Shown here in pieces: positions 11,880 to 25,467 of a stretch of DNA of 64,000 nt. The notes beneath the pieces are model-generated. The model was not told the DNA's origin. It worked only from the letters and a program-made list of their open reading frames with translations, and ran no database searches. Source of the DNA: Citrus sinensis (lineage: Eukaryota; Streptophyta; Magnoliopsida; Sapindales; Rutaceae). Positions within the stretch are counted from its first letter, which is position 1, and the number at the start of each line of letters is the position of its first letter. The DNA lies in assembly GCF_022201045.2 (NCBI RefSeq), contig NC_068558.1, positions 41,869,501 through 41,933,500 of the forward strand, read 5' to 3'. The position numbers and the translations under genes were made by a program.

Positions 11880-14800
11880 ATGGTGGTTTCTTATCAACTA
11901 CGGTACTCTGTATGTACATTGCTGATTCTATGGCTGTTTGTTACGGCTAATGCCTCAACGGAGAAGCACGAGCTAGATTCAAGGTACATTCAAAATACGT
12001 AAATTTAGCGTTCTTTTTTTTGTTTCTACGTTAAAATACTTATTGTTTGCTTGTATTCGTGGTTACGTGTTTCAAGGTTCTTGAAAAATGAGCAGTTGCA
12101 GAGCTCGAACAACTCATCAATGCCGGAGAGGTTAGTGTTGATGCTTAACACGAGTTCAACAATTTCTCCTCCTGTACTTTCTAACAAATCTTAATCTTCC
12201 ACTTGGTGACGGCGTAAGAACTGTAGTTAGATAAACAATTTTAGTTCCGTGTTTTTTTTTTTTTGACTGTTTGACCGTCTAAGCCGTGCGATCGGATCTG
12301 ATTTTCATATAGAAAATCTGAATCGTTAATTCGCTCACGTTACTCTCACTGTTCTCTCAACCTTGGACAAAAATAATTGACCGTAAAATCAACGAATCAC
12401 GACTTGACCTCCGCAGCCTTCGAAAATATCCCTAAAACACCCTCGGTCTGTACCTATTCCCACTCAATTAGAATTAGCGATATTGCCCGATACGTATTTT
12501 GGAAATCTAGAGGTTAGATTAGTAAATTTAGTAGACTACAAAAGTCCAAATGCCCGCATTTTGGCGGATGGTCACCGACTCCAGCAAACAAAATTGAGAA
12601 TTCCATTGGGATGAAAACGACGTCGTGTTCACTCTCATTTTTTTTTTTTTTAATTTTCCAAAACTCTCTGTCGCTTCATTCGAGTAAAATTGCTTAATTT
12701 GAGGTTTGCGGATGTCGTGTATACTTGCAGGATTGAATTCGATGATGAGGAGTGGACTCATGAGCACGCCGTTGATAATCCGGATGAAATTGCTGCTACG
12801 GTGGACATGTAAATATCTCTATTTTCTCTCCCCATTATTTAATCGCACAATTCATTCCCTTTTAATTATCTCCTGTTGTTTTTTATTACCTGATAAAATA
12901 AAATATACTATCCTGAAATGAGGGCTCACATGACCCGTACATATCAACCTAACGAGACTACTTGTAATTTTGACACGTCTTTTTAACCACTTGGCCTCGT
13001 ATCATATCAATCCCATGTGACCCGAGAACAAATTCCAGTCAAAAACTGATGCTCATTGGTCTCTACCTTGCTTTAACTATCCACTTAAAATTAAGATAAA
13101 TTCTTAAACATTGCCAATTGGACCACCGTCCAATTTATTATTCATAAGAGGAATCAGCATCGACCATGTTCCCACCTGCTGCAAATTTGCAATCCCTCAG
13201 CCCTTGTAAATTTTAGTTGCCAGCCCATCCACATGCCCTTGTAGTGAGATCCGCGCTTCGCGCTCTTATTTTATTGCTCGTCTTTTTTTTTTTACCTATC
13301 TTATCCAAGTATCATTCCCAAGTACGAAAGCTTTTCAATTTCATGCCTTTTGCCAATGGCTGTGCAACTTTAAGTTCATTTTTCATATATATTTTTTAAA
13401 AGGTTGTTGGATTATTTTTGTCTGGAACTAGAACCACTAGTTGACTACATATAAGATGATTATATTTTGACAAGTAAAAGTCCATGTTTGTCTTCATTTT
13501 TGCTTTACTAGTTTGCTGTAGAAAACGTGCCACCTGAGTGCAGCTTAATTTATCATAAACGAATTATGTGCTTGCGATCACTTGAATTCGAGTAGTAGTA
13601 GAGGATAAGATTTGGTGTTTATGTATCAAACCTTAGGGGCAAAAAAAACAAAAAGGTTTGTTGGAGAAAATTTATTAATCTTGTTAACTTATTTCACATG
13701 ATTATTACTTATGCCACATATAGAAGAACGCAGGAATGAGAATCTGTCCTGTGCATTGATTTAAAACGACAACAATATCATGCACTCTGTCTTATTATAT
13801 CTTCATTTGGTGGGGTAGACGACTTAAATTATGCTCCCTTTCTCCAGGCTGTCAAGGGTTCAGATCACAAATCACTGATCTGGTTTCATACAAGAAAACT
13901 AACATGGAATTCTTTGGTGATCCTGATCTACTAGTTGCTCTACTGACATAACTATGTTATTGAATGAATGGAGAGTCCAATTTTTAATGTCCACCGACGC
14001 ACCAAGTACCAGACAGGAATCAGTGTTCCCCCACTTAGCATTTATTTCTAACAGCCTAATGTGGGTCAATAATATCACCTTTCCGTATGAGCCGTATCCA
14101 TCTATCCGTATACATCTAACTCGCTATGTCACATGGCCAGCCTAGGAGCGACAATGGTTTAATTCTCGAACATATTAATCTTGTCATTATAATTGTCCAT
14201 CAATGTCGCCTCTTCTTAATTAATCTTCACATGCTTTGAGAATCAACTAATATGATGATCATAATAATTATGAAATTGGTTTTTTTTTTCTTTTTTTAAA
14301 TTTATCAGGGCAATTCGCAATAGCACTGAAAGGAGAAAATTGGGATATTTCTCATGTGGAACCGGCAACCCAATTGATGATTGCTGGCGCTGTGATAGCC
14401 GGTGGTATTTGCGCCGAAAGCGGCTTGCTGACTGTGCCATCGGTTTTGGACGCAACGCCATCGGTGGCCGCGATGGCAGGTATTATGTTGTTAGCGACCC
14501 AGGGGATGATGACGCAGTTAACCCCAAACCAGGCACACTAAGGCACGCTGTCATTCAGGACAGGCCTTTGTGGATTGTGTTCAAGAGAGACATGGTGATC
14601 ACACTCAAGCAAGAGCTTATTATGAACAGCTTTAAGACAATTGATGGCCGTGGTGTCAATGTACACATTGCCAATGGTGCTTGCATCACCATCCAATTCA
14701 TCACAAATGTCATTATTCACGGCATAAATATCCATGACTGCAAACCTACTGGGAATGCCATGGTTCGTAGCTCGCCGAGTCATTATGGGTGGAGAACAAT

Positions 14801-15709
14801 GGCCGATGGAGATGCCATTTCTATTTTTGGATCAAGCCATATTTGGATTGATCACAATTCTCTATCTAATTGTGCTGATGGTCTTATTGATGCTATTATG
14901 GGGTCAACAGCAATTACCATCTCCAACAACTACTTCACCCACCACAACGAGGTGTTTATATATCTTCCTCCACGCATCAAGTTTGCCAATTGGTTTAATC
15001 AATTATGGAACAGGATAGACTGAAATTTTCTTATGTGACTGATGCTATACAGGTTATGCTATTGGGCCACAGCGACTCCTACACTAGAGACAAGGTGATG
15101 CAAGTGACCATAACTTACAACCATTTTGGGGAAGGTCTTATCCAAAGAATGCCAAGGTAATGCATATTTTCCTCCTTCAGTGTGACCACATCTTGATTTG
15201 TTTCAATTCAAGCAAATTTTAATTGACTGAGAATTTGGGCATTTGAACAGGTGTAGGCATGGGTATTTCCACGTGGTGAACAATGACTACACACACTGGG
15301 TAATGTATGCGATTGGTGGAAGTGCTAATCCCACGATTAACAGCCAGGGAAACAGATATCTTGCCCCAGAAAATACTTTTGCTAAAGAGGTATCCTTGTC
15401 AATCATTTTAAGAATTAATGTTTTCTAATCATGTGATTGATTATTGATTATGCTGATTGACGATTGTGATAAAATTGATGGGGCCAGGTTACCAAGAGGG
15501 TTGACACGTCAACTGCTGTATGGAGGGGCTGGAATTGGAGATCAGAGGGAGACCTGTTGCTGAATGGAGCCTACTTCACTCCATCAGGAGCTGGATCCGG
15601 AGCCAGCTACGCAAGGGCCTCCAGCTTAGGGGCTAAATCTTCTTCTTTGGTCGGCACTCTTACATCTAATGCCGGTGCCCTTAGATGCCGCCGTGGTCGC
15701 CTATGCTGA
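11880..15709 (+). CDS. Pectate lyase (PL1 family), secreted
   Basis: Seven exons: 11880-11983, 12077-12130, 12731-12808, 14309-14951, 15053-15156, 15251-15389 and 15488-15709. All junctions are GT-AG and in phase, giving 447 residues, a usual length. Residues 1-24 form a signal peptide ([13 protein letters not shown]). The parallel beta-helix domain starts at about residue 95 with [10 protein letters not shown]. Family hallmarks are [20 protein letters not shown], the [10 protein letters not shown] stretch, and [20 protein letters not shown]. In the last, Arg325 and Arg330 form the RxPxxR motif, whose first arginine acts as the catalytic base in this family. The enzyme cleaves de-esterified homogalacturonan by Ca-dependent beta-elimination in the cell wall. 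The C-terminal tail is basic and Cys-containing (RCRRGRLC). Closest recalled Arabidopsis relatives are At5g48900 and At3g24670. The gene converges on TMKL1. Confidence 0.93.
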
Positions 15710-16755
15710 CCCTTGATCAATCCCATCCACCACACCAACAAAACACCCAAAAAAAAAAAAAATTTATTAAAAAAATTCCCTCTATCAGCAGTCATCACCA
15801 TCGTTATTCTGTGAAGTTTTACAACACCCCTTCCCTTATACTTGATTGTCCCAACTCCCAACCAGATATTTGACAAATGTACAAAATTTTTCAAAAAAAA
15901 TTGTCATATGTCATCCCCATATACAACGCGAACATGACTTCACTTGTCATAATGCCATTCATCGATCGACCTCGGCATACTTTGTTTAGCTGCCGTAGTG
16001 TTGTTCACTTTATTTTTCCTTCCCCCAAGTATCTTCACCCATATGAACTGCTTACTTCACCCATTTCTGCCTATGTAACTATCAATTTTCATTTTCTTTG
16101 CACTTCACTTTTGTTTGGACGGCGTTAGACTGTTATAAGCAAAAGATTCTCTGTCGAGTTATTATAACTAGTAGTACCCACTTTTTTCTTCATTATGCTC
16201 TGTAATTAAGAGTTAATTCTCTTATGTGTCTCTCTCTGCTTTAAAAATCAATTTAAGCACAAGTTGCACATGATGGCAAGTGATTTGTTACTGCTATTAG
16301 GGACTAGAGATTATTTACTTGTTAGGTGCATAATTTTATGTCGTGCTAATGACAATACCACATTACTTGCATGTGATGGGAAAACGCCTGAAGGCCTAAG
16401 CATGTGCTGCCTAGCTCACCTACTTAACATTTAGAATTTAATTGCCGGACTGCATGTCAAAGTCCATGTTACTCGTATGAAATGTAGCTTGGTATGAGAA
16501 TATGAAGTCACCATTACAGATACAGTTATGGCCAAGACTCTAGCATAATTCTTCAGACAATCCACACTACAGAATGCAATATCGTGAATTAAACAGGTGC
16601 CTAAGAACTAATCCATCTGCCAAATTATAACCTTCATTTTGAAAATATTGCACCATTCCTATTCCCTACATTCGCGAATCTAATGAGAGAGCAGGACATG
16701 ATAATTAAAACACAGAATTTGAAGAAAATGTTAGGGGGAAGAAAAAAAAAGAAGC
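15710..16755. other. Convergent intergenic region
   Basis: About 1.05 kb between two gene ends, holding the 3' UTRs of the pectate lyase (+) and TMKL1 (-). Nothing else is recognised. Confidence 0.7.
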
Positions 16756-19700
16756 TTAGAAAGGGGTACCAATTTCACTCCTTGTTTCAGTTGGGCTATA
16801 CAGAGCTGATCTGTTTCTTGGTCTATTCTCTTCCAACTGCTTCACAACTTCATCCATGGTGGGTCTAACTGAAGCTACGGGAGCACAGCAACCCATTGCA
16901 AGCTTCAACGCCTGAACTAAACCTTCTTCCATTGGACTTCTTATCCCCTTCATAATCTCCATGTCAAATACCTCCATTGTCGTCTCCTCCAAAACTGCCA
17001 CTTTCACCATCGAGGTCAAGTCGACAAACTCACCATTTCTCCCACTTTTCCCTGGCTTCTTTCCTATCAGAATCTCCAATAAAAGTATTCCAAATGCATA
17101 AACATCTGTCCTGGAACTGCATTTCTTCATCCTTTGAAGTTCTGGTGCCTTATAACCATCGGCCTTTGCAAGTGCTACCATTTCGTCTGCAACTGCTGGG
17201 ACCATTAACTGGTCAAGCCCAAACTCAGTGAGTCTAGACACAAAAAAGTCATCTACAAGCACATTCTTGGACCTTACGTTCCCATGTGTAATGGGTATCT
17301 CATGGCCAGTATGAAGATATGCAAGCCCCCTGGCTATACCCAATGCGATCTTGTGTCGTCGAGCCCAATTCAGCACCGGTTTTCCAGCTATAGTATCTGC
17401 ATTCAAGCAGATGACATAAAAAAATAAGAATTATTAACTTGAATTCTATCCCAACAATTTGTAACATCAAAAATATATATAACTCTTGAACAAGTAATGG
17501 ATCATTAAGGTCAAATAGCTATGCGATAACTTCTAGAGAACATTAATCTTTTCACGTTTTAGATTATGTTGGAATGAAAAAGTGGATTCCTTTATTGATC
17601 CTCACTGAGGGACATGAGCCTTACTTATTGTATCACTGAGCCCAAACATTATGAGCAATTGGGCTTCCCTTTGCTAAATGCACATAACAAGGAGTTGTTT
17701 GTGATGAGTGTAAGAATGGCTCTTGGCCTAAACTAATAAGAGAGCCCAGTCAATTGGTAAGCTATCTGAAAGAAATGATGACAAATTTCCGATAAAATTT
17801 GATCAAATATGCCGTATGCTGCAAACAAAATTGGGTTGCTCGATGTGGTGGAGGAATGGACATTGAGTTGGGTTAAACCTTCATTGCTTTTGGTGTGAAG
17901 GTGGGCAATTGGTTAACACTGAGTTTGGGACAAACATTGGGCATTGTGTACATCGATAAACAAATTCAGTGTTGACTTTTGAGCATACAGACAGCAACAA
18001 TCATTAAACTTAAGATGATCCAATATATCTATGTACATTTAGTTAAGAACGCTAATTGAGCCTTGGCTCGGTCAATGCTACACTGACCTTTATAAAGCTT
18101 GACCTAGCCCTGAAACCTAACAGGCCTCTACAGTTCAAACTGGGCTTTACCCTCCGAAATTATACCATATGGCTAAGCCAGCACACCACTCTAGTAAGAA
18201 CAGATAATTCAAGCATTTTTTTTTTAGAAGTAAATGCAAGTATTTTCTAGGACAATCCTTATCAGCCACTTGAAATTCTGTTAGGAAGCACAATCCTTTG
18301 ATCAGATACCATGGATTTGTTCATAATTTTGCAATATGTAAAGTTGTTGGAAGAGAATGAAGTTGCTTAGAGATCATCAACTGGTCCTACAGCTCTAAGC
18401 GGTCCAGCTCTAAAGATAGTATGAGGGCCACTACTTGAGCTAAAGCTCAAGGAATTTGTTTCAATATTACTAGCAGCAGAGTTATTTTTTATTTTCATAT
18501 TATAGTCGAGATATCACAATGATGGGGGTTTCTGGATAACAAATGTTCTCTTTAGTTTCCAACATCAGTGGACACCTTTTTGTAATCACCTGTATTCACT
18601 ATTACAAAGTATAAGAGATACTACTTTCCAAAGGAACAAAGAGACATTCCACAGGTATCTATCCTGGGCAACTTAATGTGTCGTATGAATGGTGCAACTT
18701 CTTGTGTTTGTTTCTTACAATTATCCGTTGCTTAATCAATTAAGTAAATGCAGGGCAATCTTTTAGCAATTTACATATGCTTTGGCAATTAAAGGAGATT
18801 CAGCTCTTACACCTAGTCTGATAGTGGTATAAGCAATAAAGCACTCATAAGAGGCTGGCACATAAATTAAAAGCAGAGAAAGTACAACAAAATGTTCATA
18901 CCGTGTAAAAGATCATGGAGTGTCCTGCTGGGAAAGTAATCATAAATAAGTAGCTTCTCCCCCCTCTTTCCCTGATAGAAAGCCCGCAAAGGAATCAAAT
19001 TCTCATGTCGAACCTTTCCCAATTGCCGTATCACAGGCAAACATGAACTCCTATCTTTGCAACTACCTTCCCTCAACAATCTCAAAGCTATGGTCGCTCC
19101 ATCTGCAAGCTTTGCCTTATAAGCAGTCCCATAAGTTGTCTTCTCAATAACCTGGCCTGTAGCATTCAACACATCTTCTAATGTTAAATGCTCGCCGCCT
19201 TGGAATATAATCAGCTTTCCTTCACCACCAGCACCACCAGCAGCACTACCTCCACTCATACCATTTTCCTCGTCTTCTCCTTCCTCAAATTCTTCTTCAC
19301 TATCTCCCCGATTTTTTCTCTTCTTATTTTGCACATAACCAATTAACAACGAAGCAAAAACCACAGCTCCAGTCATTAATCCAATCACAAGACCAGCAAT
19401 TGCCCCTGAACTCAACCTAGAATTTCCACTACAATCTCTTAAAGGAAACCCACAAAGGGCAGGACTGTTTCCTTCAAAAACCTCCGCACCAAACTTCGAT
19501 TCACTAAAAACTGGCAACACCCCGCTAAAATTATTGTGAGAAAGATTCAACTTTTCGAGGCTCAACCTAGTTAAACCCTCAGGAATGGAACCTGAAAACA
19601 AGTTATTCGAAATATCAAGCTCTTTAAGAGCTTCAAACCTAGTAACAAACTCAGGGAAGCTCCCTGAAAACTTGTTGCTACCCAAATCAAGATACTGCAA

Positions 19701-20300
19701 GTCGCTACAAGTAGAGTTTGGAAGTGCAGGTTCAGGGAGAGCCGCAGTGAGTGAATTACCATGCAGCCTTAGAGACACAAGCCTATCACATAAATTCCAA
19801 ATAGATGGAGCTAAAACACCAGTAAAAAGATTAGCACTCAAATCAATTTCAGATAGTGAAGAGCTATAACCAAGCTCAAAAGGGATGGTTCCTTTGAGTG
19901 AGTTGACGTTAAGGTACAAACTTTGAAGCATAGAGAACTCACCAAGCTCCCTAGGGAGTGACCCAGTGAGGTTAGCTGACGGGAGCTGAATAGAGAGAAG
20001 GTGAATAGATGAGTCTTTATAAAGAGAAAGGTTTGCCCATTGTGGTAAAGAGATGTCACTGCATGAAAGAGGAGACCCATTTGTGGAGATCCATTTGAGC
20101 CCTCTCCATTGACACAAAGGCACTGATATGTTCCATGAAGATAAAAGCAAGTTCTCATCGTCACCTTGTAGTGAACTTTTGATCTTTCCTAAGAGAAGCT
20201 CAACGTCTGATGAAGCAGAAGCTGGAGACGAAGAAGCTAAAGACTCAGTGAGGCAGAAGAAGAAGACAATGTAGCAGCAGCAAAGTTTCAAAAACGCCAT
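16756..20300 (-). CDS. TMKL1: TMKL1-like LRR receptor pseudokinase
   Basis: Two exons on the minus strand: 20300-18902 and 17396-16756. The intron of about 1.5 kb has GT-AG ends and phase 1. The product has 679 residues; the Arabidopsis protein has about 674. Order: signal peptide (1-22), leucine-rich repeats (about 95-265), transmembrane helix (about 299-322), a Glu/Gly-rich juxtamembrane segment, then a kinase fold (about 375-655). The kinase looks catalytically dead. The glycine loop reads EKTTYGTAYKA, the VAIK lysine is Arg407 (IALRL), HRD is HGN (504-506), and DFG is EFG (524-526). The C-terminus ENRPRNRSALYSPTETRS is strongly conserved in the TMKL1 family as I recall it. It probably acts in plasma-membrane signalling as a scaffold or co-receptor; the ligand is unknown. 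Confidence 0.93.
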
Positions 20301-23300
20301 GAACGAAGCAGGGACAAAGAAGAAAGAGAAGCAAAGAGGAGAAAAGTAAAATTGGTACTGAGTGTGTGGTTTTGTGAAGTTTTATGAAAGAGTTTTCTTT
20401 TTGGGAAAGCTGACAGAGTGTTGACTAAAATGCATATAACTTCATCTCATACACTGAATAGCCCAATAATTCTACGGTCATGATTTGTCTATTTCAATTG
20501 AAATAATCAAATGGGAGTGTAAAAATGGAATCCCCTCCTTGATCATACACCGTTTAACGTTAATCGAAGCTCAGTTTTCAAACAATCATGATATTTGAAT
20601 GGTGATGTTGCTGGGGAAGAGGTGCACTTGAAAGGAGCGCCATATTAATAAATTATTGATGATTGTTTTTTCTTGACATTAATTAATTCCCTTCACGCTC
20701 GCCTTTCGAATCATAAATTTTTTTACTTTTGAATTTTTTTATTTTACTTTTTTTTTTTTTTTTGGAAAGTTGGTTTTGCAGGACGCCACCACCAACAGCA
20801 ACGCAGCAGGCATTGTCTTTTCAAAGTAAAAGTTCAGAGATAGTTCATATGTTCGTATGATCTTCCATCTTTTATCATTCTACGCGTGTCTAGAAAAACA
20901 AAAAAAAAAAGGGAAAAAAATTCTTGTGACTTTAGGATGATTTCGAAAGAAAACTAAAGTAGTTTAGGAAATATGCAAATAAAATAAAGAAAAGGGGGCT
21001 GATGCATAATATTAGCCTTCCAAAATTTTCGGTGCCCGTTACACAACTCACTCAGCTAGCTCTTTACTACCGTCTGCTGATCGCTTCTGTTATATCGAGA
21101 GAATACATTAGGACTCACCGATAAAGAGTTTGCCGGCAATAGGGTAATTTCCTCTCAGTCCCTAAATTTTAGACTAATCACTTAGTGAGTCTTTATATTT
21201 TAAATATTATCGAAAGGTCAATTTCGTTATTGGTGGCTATTAAATATGACTTTTAAGAATAAAATAATATTTTTCATATCATGTAAATTTTTTTTTTGAT
21301 ATAATAAAAAATTTACTTTTGAACTATTTTGGATCGAGTTTATTATAATCTAAATGTCTATCATCACTTAAATATTCGTGAATATATTACTCTGTACACA
21401 TTAATAGGAAAATATAGATCTCTATTCAATTAAATTAAAAAGGAAATAAATTATTGGACTCAAATCCATGCAGAAAAGGATGGGCACTGCCGGTGGTATT
21501 TGCTTGTATGGTTGGTGTAAGCTAATATCAAAATAAACCATCAACGGATGAAAATATAAGAACTAATTATTTAATTAGCTCAAATATTAAGAAGTAAAGG
21601 AAATTTTCTTCAACTTTCGTCTTTCTGGAGAAAAAAGGAATATTTTTAACATAAAAGTTGAATAAACGATTGAGTGGAAGTCTTTAGTGGGCCCATGAAA
21701 TCCATCGTACGATTGACGGTGGAGATGACGAGTGTAGCTAGATCATGATGGTGTTGGGTAAGCCATAGGAGGTCTTACATGGGCCCACATGCTTGTGGGT
21801 CAAAGTACAAAAGAGAGGCAAAGCCCAAGCCATCAAGTGGAAAGGGGAATGAGGAGAAGGAGAATCTAATATGTCCTATGGCCTTTTTTATGCGAACAGC
21901 AGCACAGGGACAGGGAGAGCATGATGAAGAAGGGGGAAAGCATGAACTTTAAATTTCTGCTGTTAAAAAAAAGATAATCATATATTAATGAAGTAGGGTC
22001 ATTTTCACCAAAAAAAACAGGCTCTTATTTTCGCCTTGGCCATTTTTAATTTTTCTAAATGATGCTTTCGGGAATGCCCTTTTCTTCTTTTGTACAATGC
22101 TTTTCAGTTTTCACGCTGCATCGAAAATTTGAGATTTCTTCAAGGTGAATATTTTTTACAGCTAGCATAATTATAGAAAACTTGTGAGAGTTATAAAAAA
22201 AAAAAATTAAAAAAATTCCTACTAACGCTAGGATTCGGATGAACTTAACATTTATGCAATTCTAGTTAACTTGTAAAGACTGTATATGTATGTGTTTTGA
22301 CTACTTTTTTGTATCGCAAAGAGTCAAATTAATAATTAGTTCACCTAATATTTCCTTCATGTTACATGAAGTTTCTGTTAGACATTCATATTCCACTCTT
22401 CACATTTTTCTCATGCATCTTATAAAAGTTGTGAATTTCAACGACACAAATAATATTAAAATTTATTATTTTTTGTCAATTTTATAATAATTATTTACAA
22501 AATATGAACGTGTGCACTTGAAATTTTTTTCTCTATACTTATAAGTAGTAAAACAAATGAAAGAAATTAGAGTATTTTGAGTTGTTTTAGATATTGTGAT
22601 GAATAAATTAATACGTATTGAATTTGAGTTGATAGTACATGTCTCTTATATAGCATATACAAGGCGATGTTAAGGTTAACTTTAGACACGTGTATCTCAT
22701 CTCACTCATTCGTGGGTCTGGTTATGGATTTTATTATTTCGAGATTAGACGTTAGAGGGTGGGGATATTGGATTAAAAAAAAAACATAGGGGATAAGTAA
22801 GTACTTTTCTGAAAAATAATAATAATAATTGAAAACAGTATACATAATATTATTTTTTTGTTTAGAAGGAATTAATGCATAAAATAATTGGTGTTTCAAG
22901 TATGCGCCGGGAATCCTACGCAGAAACTTTATTGGAGGAGTGTCTAAATCCTCAAACGCAATTGAAAAGAATGAGCAAGTGGTTGAGATATGACGACGAC
23001 ACACAGATTTGGAAAAAAGATGGACTGTGTAACGTATTTTGTTGGCATTTTGCTATTCAAACTCACGCCAAGTCTTAATGAATTATTGGTTTCCTTAACA
23101 CTCTATGATTTTTCATCACCCCACCTTCATACGAAATCATATCGCAAATCTTTGACCTTTATGGCTGTCCCTCTTCATCATTTCATCCAAATATGAGAGA
23201 GAAAAATGAAAAACCATAAAAAAATTACAGAATTTGACAGCCAATTTTTTTAGCCCAAGTACACAATCATGGCTTCTAATGAATAGCTTTTCAAGAAATG

Positions 23301-23517
23301 ATAATTTTAGTAGGTAATTTGGTTATAACTTGCATGCATTCTTGACCTATATTGGAGGATCATGCTTTTAATTATATTTTCCAAGCCCCTAACTACTTTT
23401 TCAAAGTAGACTGAGGCACCATAAAGGAATTTGAAAATTTAAGCCTAATTTCAGCATCATTATGTATGTACGTTAACGCTTGACACAAAGAATTTTCAAT
23501 TTGCACGAATTTGTCAA

Positions 23518-23592
23518 GCATGGTGTAAACATATTGATTGGTGACATCTCAGACTTTGCATGGTGTGAACATATTGATTGTCTCAAGACTTT
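23518..23592. repeat. 40-bp tandem duplication
   Basis: GCATGGTGTAAACATATTGA recurs 40 bases downstream with a single change (GCATGGTGTGAACATATTGA). Each copy is followed by a related GACTTT-containing stretch. Confidence 0.8.
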
Positions 23593-24277
23593 AGAGAGAT
23601 CCTTTTGGTACTAATGTTGATGTAGAATGGTTGGTAAGATGTTTGCAATTTTGATTTGGAAGATAATTAAAGGGATTTCCATTTTATAGTAGTTGTTTAA
23701 TGAAAAACTAATGTAGTAGTAGCTTGATAACTTAATACTCGATTAAATAATTATTTTTACCGGTTACAACTTAGGGACTATGTAATAAATTAATAATTTG
23801 ATTAATTTATAAAAAATCATTTAAAAATTCTTATTTTACTATGGGATCTACTTACCGTGTAAATTAATAATTACCTAATTTGAAACTAAATCCACACGGC
23901 ATGTCATGTGATTTTTGTAAAATATATTCCCAGTATTGTTTGTTTTTTTCTTAAAATTGATTTGGATTTGGATCTCATCTCTAACTTCTCATTTTTTTTT
24001 TTTTGTAATATGAAATTTCAGTTTGCATTATCGTTTTGCAACAAGTATGAGACATGCTCTATATGTCATTTATAGTACGGGAAAACAAAAACTCTGCAAT
24101 ATTCTAATTACTAACAATATAAAACTACTAACTACTAGTCAAATGAAACACATAATAAATACTAAATTAAGACAAATAAAACATATTCTACAATAATCTA
24201 GAAATTTCTTCATAAAATAAATAATTTATTAATTTATCGATATATTAATAAATTTTTCATAGTTCCAATGTTTTAAG

Positions 24278-24978
24278 GGCCAGTTTAGAAATACCGTAGC
24301 CTTGAAAATAATTACTATTAGTTGTGCTGTAAAAATAATCAGCTATGAAGAGAATTAGTCAAATGTTTGGTAAAATTAATTTTTAAAAGTACTGTGAGTT
24401 TTAAAGTTGTTATATGTGTTCAGTAAATCTTATTGTTAAATTGTTGAAAGAATGTAAATAATTGAATTAAATATAAAGTGAATAAAATTGATTTCCACAT
24501 TTATAAATATCTATATAAATTTTTTTAATCTTGTATATATATAATAATTGATAACTAAAATAAATATTTTATATTATTAATTTAATTTTTTTTTAATTTT
24601 GTTATCTCAATATAATTGGTAATAATAATAATCTCTTTAAAGTTAATGATTTTATTTCCTAATTGATAAGGATAATTTTGAATTTTTGTAATATATATGA
24701 AGATGTATATAAAATTATATTAAGTATAAAAGTAATTTTCAAAATCAAATTTAAAAAAGTTATTCATTCCTTACTTTTCAAAATCATTTTTGACAAAATC
24801 ATCTCATTCTACATAAGATTTTGAAAAATAAGGAAAGAATAACTTTTTTAAATCTTCTGTAAGATGATGTGATTTTGCCAAAAATAATTTTTTAAAAATT
24901 TATCAAACACCAAAATAAACTTTTAGCTTTTCAAAACTACTTTTGAACTTCTCAAAAGTAATCCCAAATGACTATAAT
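24278..24978. mobile_element. MITE-like element with nested inverted repeats
   Basis: About 700 bp, AT-rich and non-coding. The left end (AAGGGCCAGTTTAGAAATAC) and the right end, read in reverse (GTCATTTGGGATTACTTTTG), are imperfect inverted relatives. This pattern is common in hAT-type MITEs of plants. Inside, 24751-24899 contains two interleaved pairs of inverted repeats (see findings). No transposase is visible. Confidence 0.55.
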
Positions 24979-25467
24979 TTATCGAAATTAATATACTATT
25001 TTTATCAAAATTATAATTTATAAATCATATTTATCTAATACTATCAATTTTTATTTCTCACAACTTTCATTTCACAACACCAACGAGTCATGTTACCCAC
25101 AATATCAATTGGAGCCCAAGTCAAAGACAATTGCCTCAGGAGGGTAAGGGAAATCAGCCCAATTATTATGAAAGGCAAGATCCTTTAGCTGGAAAGCCAT
25201 TAAGAAAAATAACGAAGGCATCCTTCAGCACAAGTAAATGCAGCTATTGAGGAATAAACTCCGTTCCATTCAATTCATTGTCAAATCTTGTGGCTAAAAA
25301 CATATGAGGTACTCAAAGGTGGGGAATTATTAAATTAAAATGCAATTATATTAATCATGTTAAGATTTTCAAGTAATTTCATTCACTCTAATGTAAAGTT
25401 CTGAATAAACAATGCCTGATACCTTAAGTAGTTGCAGTACAATGTTGGGCCAAACGAGTAAGAAGTT

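Larger units (their letters stand above)
20301..25467. other. Intergenic region between TMKL1 and LPA66
   Basis: About 5.2 kb. The first few hundred bases are probably the TMKL1 promoter. A small tandem duplication and a MITE-like element are listed separately. Short open frames near 22.3-23.2 kb show no recognisable domain. Confidence 0.65.

Noticed and set aside
14952-15023. Extension of the large pectate lyase exon past HHNE
   Set aside because: It reads through a GT donor into the intron. Splicing to 15053 restores the family sequence VMLLGHSD.
22702-23196. Overlapping frames on both strands near 22.9 kb
   Set aside because: Three overlapping short frames with no domain signature and no splice-compatible neighbours.
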